Part shown: positions 8,483 to 17,252 of the stretch, piece by piece | Layout of the letters: every line of letters begins with the position of its first letter | Numbering within the stretch: position 1 is the stretch's first letter | Assembly (NCBI GenBank): GCA_902587545.1 | Contig: CACILL010000001.1 | Coordinates: 267,300-331,299, forward strand | Length of the DNA stretch: 64,000 nt | Origin: an uncultured SAR86 cluster bacterium | Lineage (GTDB): Bacteria; Pseudomonadota; Gammaproteobacteria; Magnimaribacterales; AG-339-G14 | Direction of reading: 5' to 3' | Notes under the pieces: generated by a model | Told to the model about the DNA's origin: nothing | Database searches by the model: none | The model's input: only the letters and a program-made list of their open reading frames with translations | Translations under genes and position numbers: made by a program

Positions 8483-10009
8483 GTGTATTTTTCTAAATTT
8501 TTCGCTGGGTTTTTTTTAGGTTCTTTAATTGTCTTAGCTTTTCAGCCCTTTAATTATTGGTTTGTAACTTTTCTCATTCCGGGACTTTTATATCAACTGA
8601 TTAAAACTGAAGGCGTAAAAAATACTTTTTTTATTTCCTATTTTTTTGGTTTCGGCCTTTGGGCATTTGGAATATTCTGGATAGAAAATAGCATAACTGT
8701 TTATGGAGGAGCCTCACCAATATTGGGAAGTTTTCTAACATTATTGTTAGCAGCTTTTTTAAGCTTGTTTCAGGCTATCAGTTTTACTGCATTTAAACTT
8801 GTTAGCAGCCATAGAAAAACTTACGAAATATTTCTTCTTTTTCCAGCTGCTTGGGTATTAAGCGAATGGTTGAGAGAGTTTCTTTTTACTGGTTTTCCAT
8901 GGTTGTATATAGGTTATACCGCTGTAGATAACAGCCTGTTACAGGGCTACATTCCTATCCTTGGAATTTTTGGCATAGGTTTTCTCATTGTTTTGATCTC
9001 TCAAATGTTTCTTGCTTTGCTAGACGGCTTAAGAGACTTTACTCAAAGCAAATCTTTATATTTATCTTGCCTAGTCTTAATAATCGTTTTTATCGGCAAT
9101 CAACCGCTAAAAAATTTCAATTGGACTGAGTCAACTGGGAAGATCTCGGCAACAGTTGTTCAGCCTAATATTGATATCAAAGAAAAATGGACGCAAAAAG
9201 GACTACGAAAAATAGAAAGCGCGATAGAAAAGAAATTAAATCAAAATCCACCGCAAAACCTTACTCAACCCTCTGTTATATTTTGGCCAGAGGTAACTCT
9301 CACCTCATTAATTCAAAAGGACAGAATAAATGAATTCAGAAATAATATTCTCAACGAAAATAGTATGCTCGGAATGGTCATAGGTGCATTATCCGAAAAT
9401 AAGTTAGAAGAAATTAATAATTCATTAATTGGAATTGGCAATATCTCAGGCATTTACGACAAAAAGTTTTTAGTCCCCTTTGGCGAATACGTTCCTCTCT
9501 CAGGACTCTTCAGTGTATTTTTTGATTTTTTTAATTTCAATAGGCCGCAAATATTTTCAGGTAGCAAGAGCGAACTTATTGGGAATGATTTAATAAAAAT
9601 ATCTTCAGCAATATGTTATGAGATTGCCTATCAAAATATATTTTTATCCAATAGCAAAAAAACCAATATCTTGTTTAATGCCAGCAACGACAATTGGTTT
9701 GGAACTGGCTTAGGCCCTCATCAACATTTGCAAATTTCAAGATTTAGAGCGGCTGAACACCAGAAATATTTGGTGAGATCGACATCAACTGGTATCAGCG
9801 CCTTAATTAACCATCACGGACAGATCATAAAAAAAATTGAAGTTTCTACTGACAAAAATGAATTAGAGAGTTTTCAAGAAGATGTGATTCTTAAGTCAGG
9901 TCAAACTCCATATGCATATTTTGGGAAAAAACCTTTTTTATTCACATTGGTTATTATCTTTTTTATATCAGCGATATTAAAATTTAAAAGGGATGAAAAC
10001 TTATTTTAA
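8483..10009 (+). CDS. lnt: Apolipoprotein N-acyltransferase
   Basis: Lnt is the inner-membrane enzyme that transfers a third acyl chain to the N-terminal cysteine of lipoproteins, needed for export by Lol. About the first 215 residues are hydrophobic with six or so membrane segments, including EWLREFLFTGFPWL. The nitrilase-like periplasmic domain has the Glu-Lys-Cys triad in WPEVTL, YDKKFLVPFGEYVP and AICYEIAY, and ends with one more membrane helix. The 508-residue length is normal. Start is GTG at 8483 with a weak ribosome site. It overlaps the next gene by 17 bases. Confidence 0.95.
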   Translation: MYFSKFFAGFFLGSLIVLAFQPFNYWFVTFLIPGLLYQLIKTEGVKNTFFISYFFGFGLWAFGIFWIENSITVYGGASPILGSFLTLLLAAFLSLFQAISFTAFKLVSSHRKTYEIFLLFPAAWVLSEWLREFLFTGFPWLYIGYTAVDNSLLQGYIPILGIFGIGFLIVLISQMFLALLDGLRDFTQSKSLYLSCLVLIIVFIGNQPLKNFNWTESTGKISATVVQPNIDIKEKWTQKGLRKIESAIEKKLNQNPPQNLTQPSVIFWPEVTLTSLIQKDRINEFRNNILNENSMLGMVIGALSENKLEEINNSLIGIGNISGIYDKKFLVPFGEYVPLSGLFSVFFDFFNFNRPQIFSGSKSELIGNDLIKISSAICYEIAYQNIFLSNSKKTNILFNASNDNWFGTGLGPHQHLQISRFRAAEHQKYLVRSTSTGISALINHHGQIIKKIEVSTDKNELESFQEDVILKSGQTPYAYFGKKPFLFTLVIIFFISAILKFKRDENLF

Positions 10010-10601
10010 GTATTTAATTTTTGTGATTTTTAGTTCTGCCTTTTTTTATGGTTGTAGTTCAGTTCCTTTGGATTATTCATCTTATGAAAATATCAATTTT
10101 CAAGAATTTGGTGAAATGAATAAAAACCGAACTCACGTTTTGATAAATTTAGCTAAACAGGAACTTACTATAAAAACTCCATATTCAAGTAAGACTTACC
10201 CAATTTCATCTTCTGCTTATGGAATCGGTAGCGTTCGAGATAGTTTAAAAACTCCTCTTGGTGCGCATATAATTTCTGAAAAAATCGGTAAGGGTGCAAA
10301 AATAGGTTCAGTTTTCAAGGCTAGAAAATTTACCGGGGAAATAGTGGTACCAATTACAGAAAAAATTGATATAAAAGAAGATGTCATCACTACGAGGATT
10401 CTATGGTTGGATGGTTTGGAAATTGGAAAAAACAAAGGAGGAAATGTAGATTCAAAAAGTCGATACATTTACATTCATGGCACTGCCGAAGAAGGTCTTA
10501 TTGGTGAACCTGCCAGCTTGGGTTGCATCAGAATGAAGAATACAGACGTTATAAAGTTATTCAATAGAGTGAGAAAAGGTACACAGGTATTGATTTACTG
10601 A
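9993..10601 (+). CDS. L,D-transpeptidase (YkuD domain), probable lipoprotein
   Basis: YkuD-family enzymes form 3-3 cross-links in peptidoglycan or anchor envelope proteins to it. The signature is visible as HGT followed by PASLGCIRM, with the catalytic Cys in SLGC and the preceding His in YIHG. The domain starts about residue 46 (THVLINLAKQEL). The N-terminus is a signal sequence ending FFYGCSS, a weak lipobox, so outer-membrane lipoprotein is likely but not certain. The gene overlaps lnt by 17 bases, so lipoprotein maturation and this probable lipoprotein are co-transcribed. Confidence 0.88.
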   Translation: MKTYFKYLIFVIFSSAFFYGCSSVPLDYSSYENINFQEFGEMNKNRTHVLINLAKQELTIKTPYSSKTYPISSSAYGIGSVRDSLKTPLGAHIISEKIGKGAKIGSVFKARKFTGEIVVPITEKIDIKEDVITTRILWLDGLEIGKNKGGNVDSKSRYIYIHGTAEEGLIGEPASLGCIRMKNTDVIKLFNRVRKGTQVLIY

Positions 10602-10624
10602 ACTTTATTATTTAATTTAACATT

Positions 10625-11221
10625 ATGAGATTTGCTTTAATTTTATTTTCCTTCTTTGTCGTTAGTTGCTCTCAAGGAAACGCCGAAATAGAAAATTTTA
10701 ATGCAATGAACTTTCAACCTGATCTAAACAAAATCCCTGTAGAAGGTTGTCCTGCCATTTTAAATCACAACATCCGTGTGCTTGATTCAAAAGAAATCAT
10801 CAATTTGTGCGAACACAAAGATAAAGTGGTGCTTGCAGTAAATGTTGCCAGTCGATGCGGTTTCACCTATCAGTACGAAGCTTTGCAAACATTATTTGAA
10901 AACTACCAAGGAAAAGATTTTGTGATTCTAGGCTTCCCTTCTAGAGACTTTATGTTTCAGGAATATAGTGATGAAGGCCAAGTAAAAGAGTTTTGTAATT
11001 CTAAGTATGGCGTGACCTTTCCCATGTTCGCTACATCAAGTGTCAAAGGAAAAAAGGCCAACAGCTTCTATCAAAACCTTGCAATGATTACTGGAAAATC
11101 TCCTGATTGGAATTTCACCAAGTATTTGATATCCAAAGATGGTGAAGTCTTAAAACCTTTCTCCAAGAATATAGAGCCCGATAGCGAAGAAATAATTTCT
11201 GCTATCGAATCACTGCTCTAA
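10625..11221 (+). CDS. Glutathione peroxidase-family lipoprotein
   Basis: This is a thiol peroxidase of the glutathione peroxidase fold. The catalytic block NVASRCGFT places cysteine (residue 78), not selenocysteine, at the active site; the GFPSRDF block (usual form GFPCNQF, where Cys is replaced by Ser) and WNFTKYL carrying the Trp/Asn residues follow. The signal peptide ends VVSC, a good lipobox with Cys15, so the enzyme is probably membrane-anchored facing the periplasm. Bacterial homologues usually take electrons from thioredoxin-like proteins. Its last 12 bases overlap the end of the convergent rpiA. Confidence 0.88.
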   Translation: MRFALILFSFFVVSCSQGNAEIENFNAMNFQPDLNKIPVEGCPAILNHNIRVLDSKEIINLCEHKDKVVLAVNVASRCGFTYQYEALQTLFENYQGKDFVILGFPSRDFMFQEYSDEGQVKEFCNSKYGVTFPMFATSSVKGKKANSFYQNLAMITGKSPDWNFTKYLISKDGEVLKPFSKNIEPDSEEIISAIESLL

Positions 11222-11887
11222 AACTTCCGGAACTCCATTTTTATCTACAACTAAACAATCTGCCTTTCTTGCAGCAAATATACCGTTGGCTACTACACCT
11301 GGAATGTTATTGATTTCGTTTTCAAAGTCATACGGTACATTAAGTTTTAAGTTGCGGACGTCTATTATTTGATTACCGTTATCAGACACAAATCCTACTC
11401 TGTATTCTGGGGTTCCACCCTTTACCACCATCTGTCGTGCGACATAACTTCTTGCCATTGGAATTACTTCAATAGCAACTGGAAATTTTCCAAGCAGTTT
11501 TACTTTTTTAGATGAATCGCAAATGCAGATAAATTTTTTAGATGCCGAGGCAATTATCTTTTCTCGAGTTAATGCTCCACCCCCGCCTTTGATCATTTCA
11601 AAACGATCATTGATTTCATCAGCACCATCGATATAAAAATCCGGGGAGCCAACGTCATTTAACTCAGACACTTCAAAACCTGCCTCTTCCAATAATTGCG
11701 TGCTTGCAACTGAACTGGATACGATAGCTTTGATTTCAGGTTTTTGATCAATCAATTCTTGGATAAAAAAATTAGTAGTACTTCCTGTACCAATACCCAA
11801 AATACAATCTTTATGAAGCTTTGTAGCCAGATACTCGTAGGCTTTGCGCGCAACAGCTTGTTTTGTTTCTGAGTTAGAATTTTCCAT
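11210..11887 (-). CDS. rpiA: Ribose-5-phosphate isomerase A
   Basis: RpiA interconverts ribose-5-phosphate and ribulose-5-phosphate in the pentose phosphate pathway. The 225-residue length is normal. Motifs are GIGTGSTTNFFI (phosphate loop), SSVASTQLLEEAG, YIDGADEIN and the catalytic KGGGGALTREKI. It sits divergently from ilvA with 54 bases between starts, matching the rpiA-ilvA neighbourhood seen in many gammaproteobacteria, and overlaps the peroxidase gene tail-to-tail by 12 bases. Confidence 0.97.
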   Translation of the reverse strand: MENSNSETKQAVARKAYEYLATKLHKDCILGIGTGSTTNFFIQELIDQKPEIKAIVSSSVASTQLLEEAGFEVSELNDVGSPDFYIDGADEINDRFEMIKGGGGALTREKIIASASKKFICICDSSKKVKLLGKFPVAIEVIPMARSYVARQMVVKGGTPEYRVGFVSDNGNQIIDVRNLKLNVPYDFENEINNIPGVVANGIFAARKADCLVVDKNGVPEVLEQ

Positions 11888-11914
11888 GTCTATGGCTTAT
11901 GAGAGAACTCTACG

Positions 11915-11920
11915 TATAAT
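11915..11920 (+). promoter_or_regulatory. Candidate -10 box for ilvA
   Basis: A consensus TATAAT lies 22 bases before the ilvA ATG within the 54-base rpiA-ilvA gap, giving a predicted leader of about 15 bases. No convincing -35 was seen. On the other strand the gap would also have to contain the rpiA promoter. Confidence 0.45.
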
Positions 11921-11941
11921 ACCTCGCTTTCCAGAATTTTT

Positions 11942-13474
11942 ATGAAAAAAGTAATCAAAAACTACATAGATAAAATAGAGAACTCTAAAGTTTATGAGGT
12001 CGCTAATATTTCGCCTCTAACGAAGGCTGATAATTTATCAAAAGAACTGATAAATAGTATTTTCTTAAAAAGAGAGGATTTGCAGCCTACCCACTCTTTT
12101 AAAATTAGAGGTGCTTACAACAAGATTGCTCACCTTTATCGGTCCAAAAAGATAACTGAGGTTGCAACAGCATCCGCGGGAAATCATGCCCAAGGAGTTG
12201 CTTATTCGGCAAAAGAGCTAGGCATCAAGGCCACTATCTTCATGCCAAAGACCACGCCTTTGATTAAAGTAAACGCTGTAAGAGATTTGAAAGCTAAGGT
12301 AGTTTTGGTTGGTAATAACTTTGATGATGCACTTAAAGAATCAAAAACATTCTGTAAAAAAAATAAAGTAAATTTCATCCATCCATTTGATGATCCACTA
12401 GTAATTGCAGGACAAGGTACGGTTGGCATGGAAATCTCAGAACAATTTCCTGAAAATCTTTATGCTATATTCGTTGCCGTTGGTGGTGGAGGTTTGATTG
12501 CTGGAATTGGAGCTTACTTAAATAAAGTTCATCCTAATGTGAAGATAATAGGTGTTGAAGCAGCTGATTCAGCAGGATTACATGCCTCTGTGAAGGCGGG
12601 TAAAAGAATTAAACTCAAAGAAGTTGGATTGTTTGCTGATGGAGCTGCGGCAAAACAAATAGGAAAAAATAACTACGAACTTATAAAAAATTTCTTAGAT
12701 GAATCAATAACCGTTGATACCGATGAAATTTGTGCTGCTGTGAAAGATACTTTCTTGGAAACTAGGACCGTTCCTGAGCCAACTGGAGCATTAGCACTTG
12801 CAGGATTAAAAAAATACATAGCCCAAAAAAGAATTAAGAACAAAAATCTTATCGCAACTTATTGCGGCTCAAATCTAAATTTTGAGTCTTTGGGACATAT
12901 TGTTGAAAGATCCAAAATTGGAGAAAAAAAGGAAATTATATTAAGTATAGCTATAGACGAAAAAAAGGGTTCGTTTAGAAAACTTTGCAGAGACATCGGC
13001 CAAAAAAATATCACCGAGTTTAGTTATAGAAAAGATGGCAGTTCTAAAGCAAAAATTCTTTTGGGATTGGAACTTCAAGATTCAAAAAAAAGCAAAGATA
13101 TTTTTTTAAAAGCCTTAAGAAATAAAAAGTACTCTTTTACAGATTTAAGCAACGATGAAATCTCTAAAAAACATCTTAAATTCATGCATGGTGGTAGAGG
13201 ACCCCAACTAGAAGATGAATTCGTTGAAGAAGTTTACAGTGTAGATTTCCCTGAAAAACCAGGTGCCCTTCTCAATTTTTTAACTTTGCTTAAAGACAAA
13301 TGGGATATCTCCCTTTTTCATTATAAAAATCAAGGTGCAATCTATGGTGGTGCTTTAGTAGGTTTTACAATAAGACAGAAGCAAGTAAAAAGTCTGGAAA
13401 GAGATCTCCTAAGAATTTCCTATCCTTTTACCAGAGAGACTGAAAACCTAGGTTACCAAGCTTTTTTAAAGTAA
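11942..13474 (+). CDS. ilvA: Threonine deaminase, biosynthetic (IlvA)
   Basis: IlvA converts threonine to 2-oxobutanoate, the first committed step to isoleucine. The PLP lysine is in HSFKIRGAYN (Lys54); SAGNHAQGVA and the phosphate loop VGGGGLIAGIG follow. The 510-residue length means both regulatory ACT-like domains are present (from about residue 330: IDEKKGSFRKL, then VDFPEKPGALLNFL), so this is the allosteric isoleucine-inhibited form rather than the catabolic enzyme. Its 3' end overlaps the convergent fau gene by 9 bases. Confidence 0.96.
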   Translation: MKKVIKNYIDKIENSKVYEVANISPLTKADNLSKELINSIFLKREDLQPTHSFKIRGAYNKIAHLYRSKKITEVATASAGNHAQGVAYSAKELGIKATIFMPKTTPLIKVNAVRDLKAKVVLVGNNFDDALKESKTFCKKNKVNFIHPFDDPLVIAGQGTVGMEISEQFPENLYAIFVAVGGGGLIAGIGAYLNKVHPNVKIIGVEAADSAGLHASVKAGKRIKLKEVGLFADGAAAKQIGKNNYELIKNFLDESITVDTDEICAAVKDTFLETRTVPEPTGALALAGLKKYIAQKRIKNKNLIATYCGSNLNFESLGHIVERSKIGEKKEIILSIAIDEKKGSFRKLCRDIGQKNITEFSYRKDGSSKAKILLGLELQDSKKSKDIFLKALRNKKYSFTDLSNDEISKKHLKFMHGGRGPQLEDEFVEEVYSVDFPEKPGALLNFLTLLKDKWDISLFHYKNQGAIYGGALVGFTIRQKQVKSLERDLLRISYPFTRETENLGYQAFLK

Positions 13475-14017
13475 TTGCTTATCTGTAAAAACTACATCTA
13501 ACTTCAAGTCAAAGTCTTCAAGTATTAATTTTTTTATGAATTGAAACTCATAAGCCAAGCCAATAAATTCTGGTTCGGTGACTCCTGAAAAAGTTTTATC
13601 ATAGAAACCTCCTCCAAATCCTAATCTTTGAAAGTTCTCATTGAAAGCGCGTAAAGGAACAATAACCGCATTTAATTTTTCGAGCTCAATGGTTTCCTCA
13701 CTCATGGGTTCAAGGATATTTAAAGAATTTTTTCTAAATTTAGTTTTTTTGTTACAAAGTACAAATTCCAATTTATTGCTCTTGGAATTGATTTTTGGTA
13801 GGTAAAAATGATTTTTGGAATCCGCTAGAAATTTATTTATTTTCTCAGTCGAAACTTCATAAGGCAGAGACATATAGCTTGCAACGTGTGAAAAATTTTT
13901 TTTCTCCAAATGATCTTTTATAAAATCTAAGTGGACTTTTTCTTGGTAACTTTTAGAGGAGGCATTGAGGCTTTTGAAGCCTTTTGAAATTAACTCTCTT
14001 GCTTCAGTTTTATTCAT
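13466..14017 (-). CDS. fau: 5-formyltetrahydrofolate cyclo-ligase
   Basis: The enzyme (YgfA family) converts 5-formyl-THF to 5,10-methenyl-THF using ATP. The 183-residue length is normal. Family features are the N-terminal basic helix, SYMSLPYEV, IVPLRAFNENFQRLGFGGGFYDKTF (substrate and phosphate binding) and GLAYEFQ. It lies directly downstream of the 6S RNA gene on the same strand, the conserved ssrS-ygfA arrangement of gammaproteobacteria, where the two are co-transcribed in species studied. Confidence 0.92.
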   Translation of the reverse strand: MNKTEARELISKGFKSLNASSKSYQEKVHLDFIKDHLEKKNFSHVASYMSLPYEVSTEKINKFLADSKNHFYLPKINSKSNKLEFVLCNKKTKFRKNSLNILEPMSEETIELEKLNAVIVPLRAFNENFQRLGFGGGFYDKTFSGVTEPEFIGLAYEFQFIKKLILEDFDLKLDVVFTDKQLL

Positions 14018-14026
14018 ATTTAAGAG

Positions 14027-14197
14027 AGCTTCCCAAGTTATCGCCGTTAAATAAAACCCGAACCGTATAGTTCAGGTCGGGAAGAATCACCATCTATCAG
14101 GCTGCCCTGAGGGCGCTCAACAAGAGAAGTATCAAATTCCCTATTTATTTTGCATCGGCTCGAAGTGTTATATAACTAGCAAATAAGCCAGGAAGCT
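14027..14197 (-). ncRNA. ssrS: 6S RNA
   Basis: The gap between zapA and fau is the usual site of 6S RNA, which binds sigma70 RNA polymerase as a promoter mimic. Read leftward, the 171-base candidate opens with AGCTTCC (14197-14191) and closes with GGAAGCT (14033-14027), a perfect seven-base terminal stem. Inside are GAGCCGAT, also present in the E. coli molecule, GAGCGCCCTC, and a 3' hairpin CCTGAAC/GTTCGGG resembling the Escherichia coli one. A TATAAT box lies seven bases upstream of the predicted 5' end. Ends are approximate. Confidence 0.82.
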
Positions 14198-14203
14198 TTG
14201 AAA

Positions 14204-14209
14204 ATTATA
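14204..14209 (-). promoter_or_regulatory. -10 box of the 6S RNA promoter
   Basis: A perfect TATAAT on the minus strand, placed so that transcription would begin at about 14197, exactly at the start of the terminal stem of the 6S RNA. It falls just beyond the zapA stop codon. Confidence 0.7.
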
Positions 14210-14217
14210 GCAATATT

Positions 14218-14586
14218 TTAAAGCTTAGATAATTCAGAAATCTCGTCTACTAACTTAAGACTTAAATTTTCTTCTTCAGATGAATCGACTTTTTCTTCTG
14301 AAACATTTGCGGCTGATTTTTCATCTGTAGCTGCCGATGATTCATCATTTGCCTCGGTTGAAGAAGCTCCTTCGTTTGAGAGGAATTCATTTACTACGTC
14401 AAGGCCTGCTAATACGGCAACTTTTTCAATTGGAAGATTTCTAGTTTTGCGTTTGATGGATTTGATACGCTTATCCAAGATTTCACCAGCTTCGATCAAG
14501 GTGGATTGTTCCTCAGGAGGACAATATAACTGATACTCGATGCCTGCTATTTTAAGGGTTACTATGTCTTGATCGTCTTCACTCAT
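14218..14586 (-). CDS. zapA: Cell division protein ZapA
   Basis: ZapA cross-links FtsZ filaments at the division ring. Residues 1-70 match: VTLKIAGIEYQLYCPPEEQ, then the helix EAGEILDKRIKSI and VAVLAGLDVVNEFL. Between that helix and the C-terminal coiled coil (ENLSLKLVDEISELSKL) there is an insertion of about 40 residues rich in Ser, Ala, Glu and Asp, which raises the length to 122 from about 100-110. It overlaps the preceding coiled-coil gene by 4 bases and is followed by the 6S RNA. The insertion is probably a disordered linker. Confidence 0.88.
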   Translation of the reverse strand: MSEDDQDIVTLKIAGIEYQLYCPPEEQSTLIEAGEILDKRIKSIKRKTRNLPIEKVAVLAGLDVVNEFLSNEGASSTEANDESSAATDEKSAANVSEEKVDSSEEENLSLKLVDEISELSKL

Positions 14587-14771
14587 AAAGCTTCTAATTT
14601 TGAAATCAATATTTTTAACTTATTTCTTGATAATTCTATATTATCTTTTAGACGATTATTCTCTTTTTTGAGTCTTAAATTTTTGTTTCTTAAATCTTTA
14701 TTTGCCTCTCTAAGTTTTTTAGAAAGTTCTAAAAGTTCCTTTAGATTTTTCTCTAATTCCTTCTGCGACAC
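14583..14771 (-). CDS. Small coiled-coil protein (TIGR02449/ZapB-like)
   Basis: A 62-residue protein that is almost entirely heptad-rich and charged (LKELLELSKKLREANKDL, then Arg/Lys/Asn-rich repeats), predicted to be one long coiled coil. The small coiled-coil family TIGR02449 occupies this place upstream of zapA in gammaproteobacteria. It overlaps the zapA start in an ATGA, so both are made together, consistent with a division-ring accessory role similar to ZapB; that role is inferred from context. The ygfB gene normally found between this gene and pepP is absent. Confidence 0.75.
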   Translation of the reverse strand: MSQKELEKNLKELLELSKKLREANKDLRNKNLRLKKENNRLKDNIELSRNKLKILISKLEAL

Positions 14772-14838
14772 AGATATTATTTTATTCTTATATCAATAAC
14801 GTTTCTATAAAGACTTTATATTGAAGTAAAATCAACGT

Positions 14839-16119
14839 ATGGACATTTTTCTAGAAAGAAGAAAAAAATTAGCAGATCTGTTGCCCGATGGATCGGTAGT
14901 AGTCATTCATTCAGCCAATCAAAAAATCAGAAATGGTGATACTGACTATTCTTTTAGACAAGATAGCGATTTTTTGTACTTAACTAACTTTAATGAAGCC
15001 GATGCTGCGTTAGTTATTGAAAAAAAAGGGAGTACGATTTTTCATCTCCTCTGTGCGGAAAAAGATGAAGTAAGAGAAAAATGGGAGGGACCTCGATTGG
15101 GTCCTGAAAATGTGTCCCAACTGGGTTTTGAAAGCGGTTTTAAGATAGATGATCTCATTTCAAAAACCACTGAGTTTCTTGAAGGTGCAGATCATTTATT
15201 TTGTCAAAACAAAAGTCAAAAAAAATTATTCTTTGCATTAACCAAAGGGCTAAATGGTAAAAAGATCAACTTTGATTTAAATCCAAAAAACATTAAGAGT
15301 GTTGATTCTTTTGTACACGAATTAAGACTTTTAAAATCTAAAGAAGAAATCAGTATTATTCAAAAAGCATGTGATATCTCATCTTCGGCTCATGAAAGAG
15401 CAATGAAAGCTGTAAAACCAGATATGTACGAATATCAACTTGAAGCAGAATATCTGCATGAATTTATGGTCAATGGAGCAAAGGAGTGTGCCTATCCTTC
15501 TATCGTAGGAGGAGGAGAAAATGCATGCATTCTTCATTACAGCAAGAATACAGATTTGCTAAAAGACGGTGATTTGGTTCTGGTTGATGCAGGCTGCGAA
15601 TACAAGGGCTACGCGAGCGATATCACCAGAACTTTTCCTGTTAATGGAAAATTTTCGTCAGAACAGAAACTTATCTATGAGATCGTTTTGGAATCTCAAA
15701 AACAATCTATTGAAAGCATTTCAGAAAAATCTAATCCTCTTGAGACGCATAAAAAATCTTTAGAAGTCATTGTTGAAGGACTACTAAGCTTGGGTTTGTT
15801 AAAAGGCTCTAAAGAAGAAGTCATTGAAACTCAATCTTATTCAAAGTTTTACATGCACCGCGTCGGTCATTGGTTAGGTCTTGATGTGCACGATGTCGGT
15901 GGCTATGAAAAAGATGGCAAAGTAAGGTCTTATGAAAATGGGATGATTACCACTATCGAACCAGGAATCTACATCAGTAATGAAGAAAACGTACCTGAAA
16001 AATTTAAAGGAATTGGAATTCGAATCGAAGATGATGTGTTAGTTGAAAACAATCAGCCAAAAGTTCTTAGTTCAGCCATTAAAGAGCTAGATGACATTCA
16101 ACAACTAATGGCGAGTTAA
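14839..16119 (+). CDS. pepP: Xaa-Pro aminopeptidase (PepP)
   Basis: PepP is a dinuclear-metal M24 peptidase releasing an N-terminal residue before proline. An aminopeptidase P N-terminal domain covers about residues 1-165. The catalytic domain shows the metal ligands in DAGCEYKGYASDITRTFP (two Asp), HRVGHWLGLDVHDVG (His), TIEPGIY (Glu) and GIRIEDDVLV (Glu). The 426-residue length is typical. The stop codon TAA shares its last base with the ATG of the UbiH-family gene, so the two are translationally coupled, as in the standard pepP-ubiH operon. Confidence 0.95.
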   Translation: MDIFLERRKKLADLLPDGSVVVIHSANQKIRNGDTDYSFRQDSDFLYLTNFNEADAALVIEKKGSTIFHLLCAEKDEVREKWEGPRLGPENVSQLGFESGFKIDDLISKTTEFLEGADHLFCQNKSQKKLFFALTKGLNGKKINFDLNPKNIKSVDSFVHELRLLKSKEEISIIQKACDISSSAHERAMKAVKPDMYEYQLEAEYLHEFMVNGAKECAYPSIVGGGENACILHYSKNTDLLKDGDLVLVDAGCEYKGYASDITRTFPVNGKFSSEQKLIYEIVLESQKQSIESISEKSNPLETHKKSLEVIVEGLLSLGLLKGSKEEVIETQSYSKFYMHRVGHWLGLDVHDVGGYEKDGKVRSYENGMITTIEPGIYISNEENVPEKFKGIGIRIEDDVLVENNQPKVLSSAIKELDDIQQLMAS

Positions 16120-17252
16120 TGAAATATGATGTCCTCATTGTTGGTGCTGGCGTAACTGGTGCCCTCCTTTTTCTTTCATTGAAGAATAAAAATATAAATG
16201 TCGGTCTAATAGACGGTCGAGATAAAGCACCAAATAGTTACCGCCATCTATCATTGAACAACAAAAGTATGACATTTCTAAAAGAGCTAGATGCGTGGAA
16301 TGTCATAAGTAAAAATGCTTTTGAATACAACCAGATAAAGGTTTGGGATCAAGAAGGCACTGGATTCATAGATTTCAATGTAAATGAATTGGAAAAAAAT
16401 ATTCCAAATATTGGCTTCATAGTCAAAGAAGGAGACATTCAAAATTCTCTGTTATCTCTCGTTTCCGATTCAAAAAATCTTTTGTGGAGTTGTAATTTAG
16501 AAAAAATAGAGAAAATTAACGGAGATATTCATTGCGAAACATCAAAGGGAAAATTAGAGACAAAAATTTTAATAGGTGCAGATGGCATTCAATCAAGTGT
16601 AAGAAACCTTTCTTCGATTTCTTCAAGAACTTGGAGTTACAATCAGACAGCAATAGTTGCTAACTTTTCTGTACCCCAAACAGACCCATGCATTAGACAA
16701 ACTTTCACCTCGGTGGGACCGCTTGCTTTGCTCCCAATGAATAAGACTGAACTTACAATGATATGGTCCATTGACGATACCAAGGCCTATGATTACTTAG
16801 GTATGAATGAAGATGACTTCATAAATGAAATTCATCAATCTTTTGGGGAAAAACTTCCAGAAATAAAATTCTCAGCCAAAAGGCAGTCATTTCCCCTAAA
16901 ACACCTCTATGCAAAAACTTTTGCCAGAGGTAATGTTTTTCTAGTGGGAGATGCTGCGCACCATATTCATCCGTTAGCAGGATTGGGATTAAACGCAGGA
17001 ATCGGTGATGTGAAATCTCTATCGGATTTAATTACTCCTGAAAGTTTGCTTCAAGTTAAAGAAATTGAAGATAAATATAACAGACAAAGAATTCCAATCA
17101 ATTTAGCCCTAGCAGCTGCTATGGAAGCTTTCAAAAGAGGTTTCGAGCAAAAAAATATCTGGATAAGACTCATTAGAAATCACGCTTTTAGTCTTACCAA
17201 TAAACTAACTTTTCTAAAAAATAAATTTATTGAGCTCGCTACCGAGCTTTAG
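16119..17252 (+). CDS. ubiH: UbiH-family FAD monooxygenase, ubiquinone biosynthesis
   Basis: Class A flavin monooxygenases of this family hydroxylate the ubiquinone ring. The FAD-binding dinucleotide motif VGAGVTGALLFLSL is near the N-terminus, and GDAAHHIHPLAGLGLNAGIGD carries the second FAD motif and the ubiquinone-hydroxylase signature. The 377-residue length is slightly short against 390-400. Position directly after pepP supports UbiH (C4 hydroxylation), but paralogues UbiI, UbiF and UbiL cannot be separated by eye, and a single broad-specificity enzyme is possible. Its end overlaps hemG tail-to-tail by 4 bases. Confidence 0.85.
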   Translation: MKYDVLIVGAGVTGALLFLSLKNKNINVGLIDGRDKAPNSYRHLSLNNKSMTFLKELDAWNVISKNAFEYNQIKVWDQEGTGFIDFNVNELEKNIPNIGFIVKEGDIQNSLLSLVSDSKNLLWSCNLEKIEKINGDIHCETSKGKLETKILIGADGIQSSVRNLSSISSRTWSYNQTAIVANFSVPQTDPCIRQTFTSVGPLALLPMNKTELTMIWSIDDTKAYDYLGMNEDDFINEIHQSFGEKLPEIKFSAKRQSFPLKHLYAKTFARGNVFLVGDAAHHIHPLAGLGLNAGIGDVKSLSDLITPESLLQVKEIEDKYNRQRIPINLALAAAMEAFKRGFEQKNIWIRLIRNHAFSLTNKLTFLKNKFIELATEL

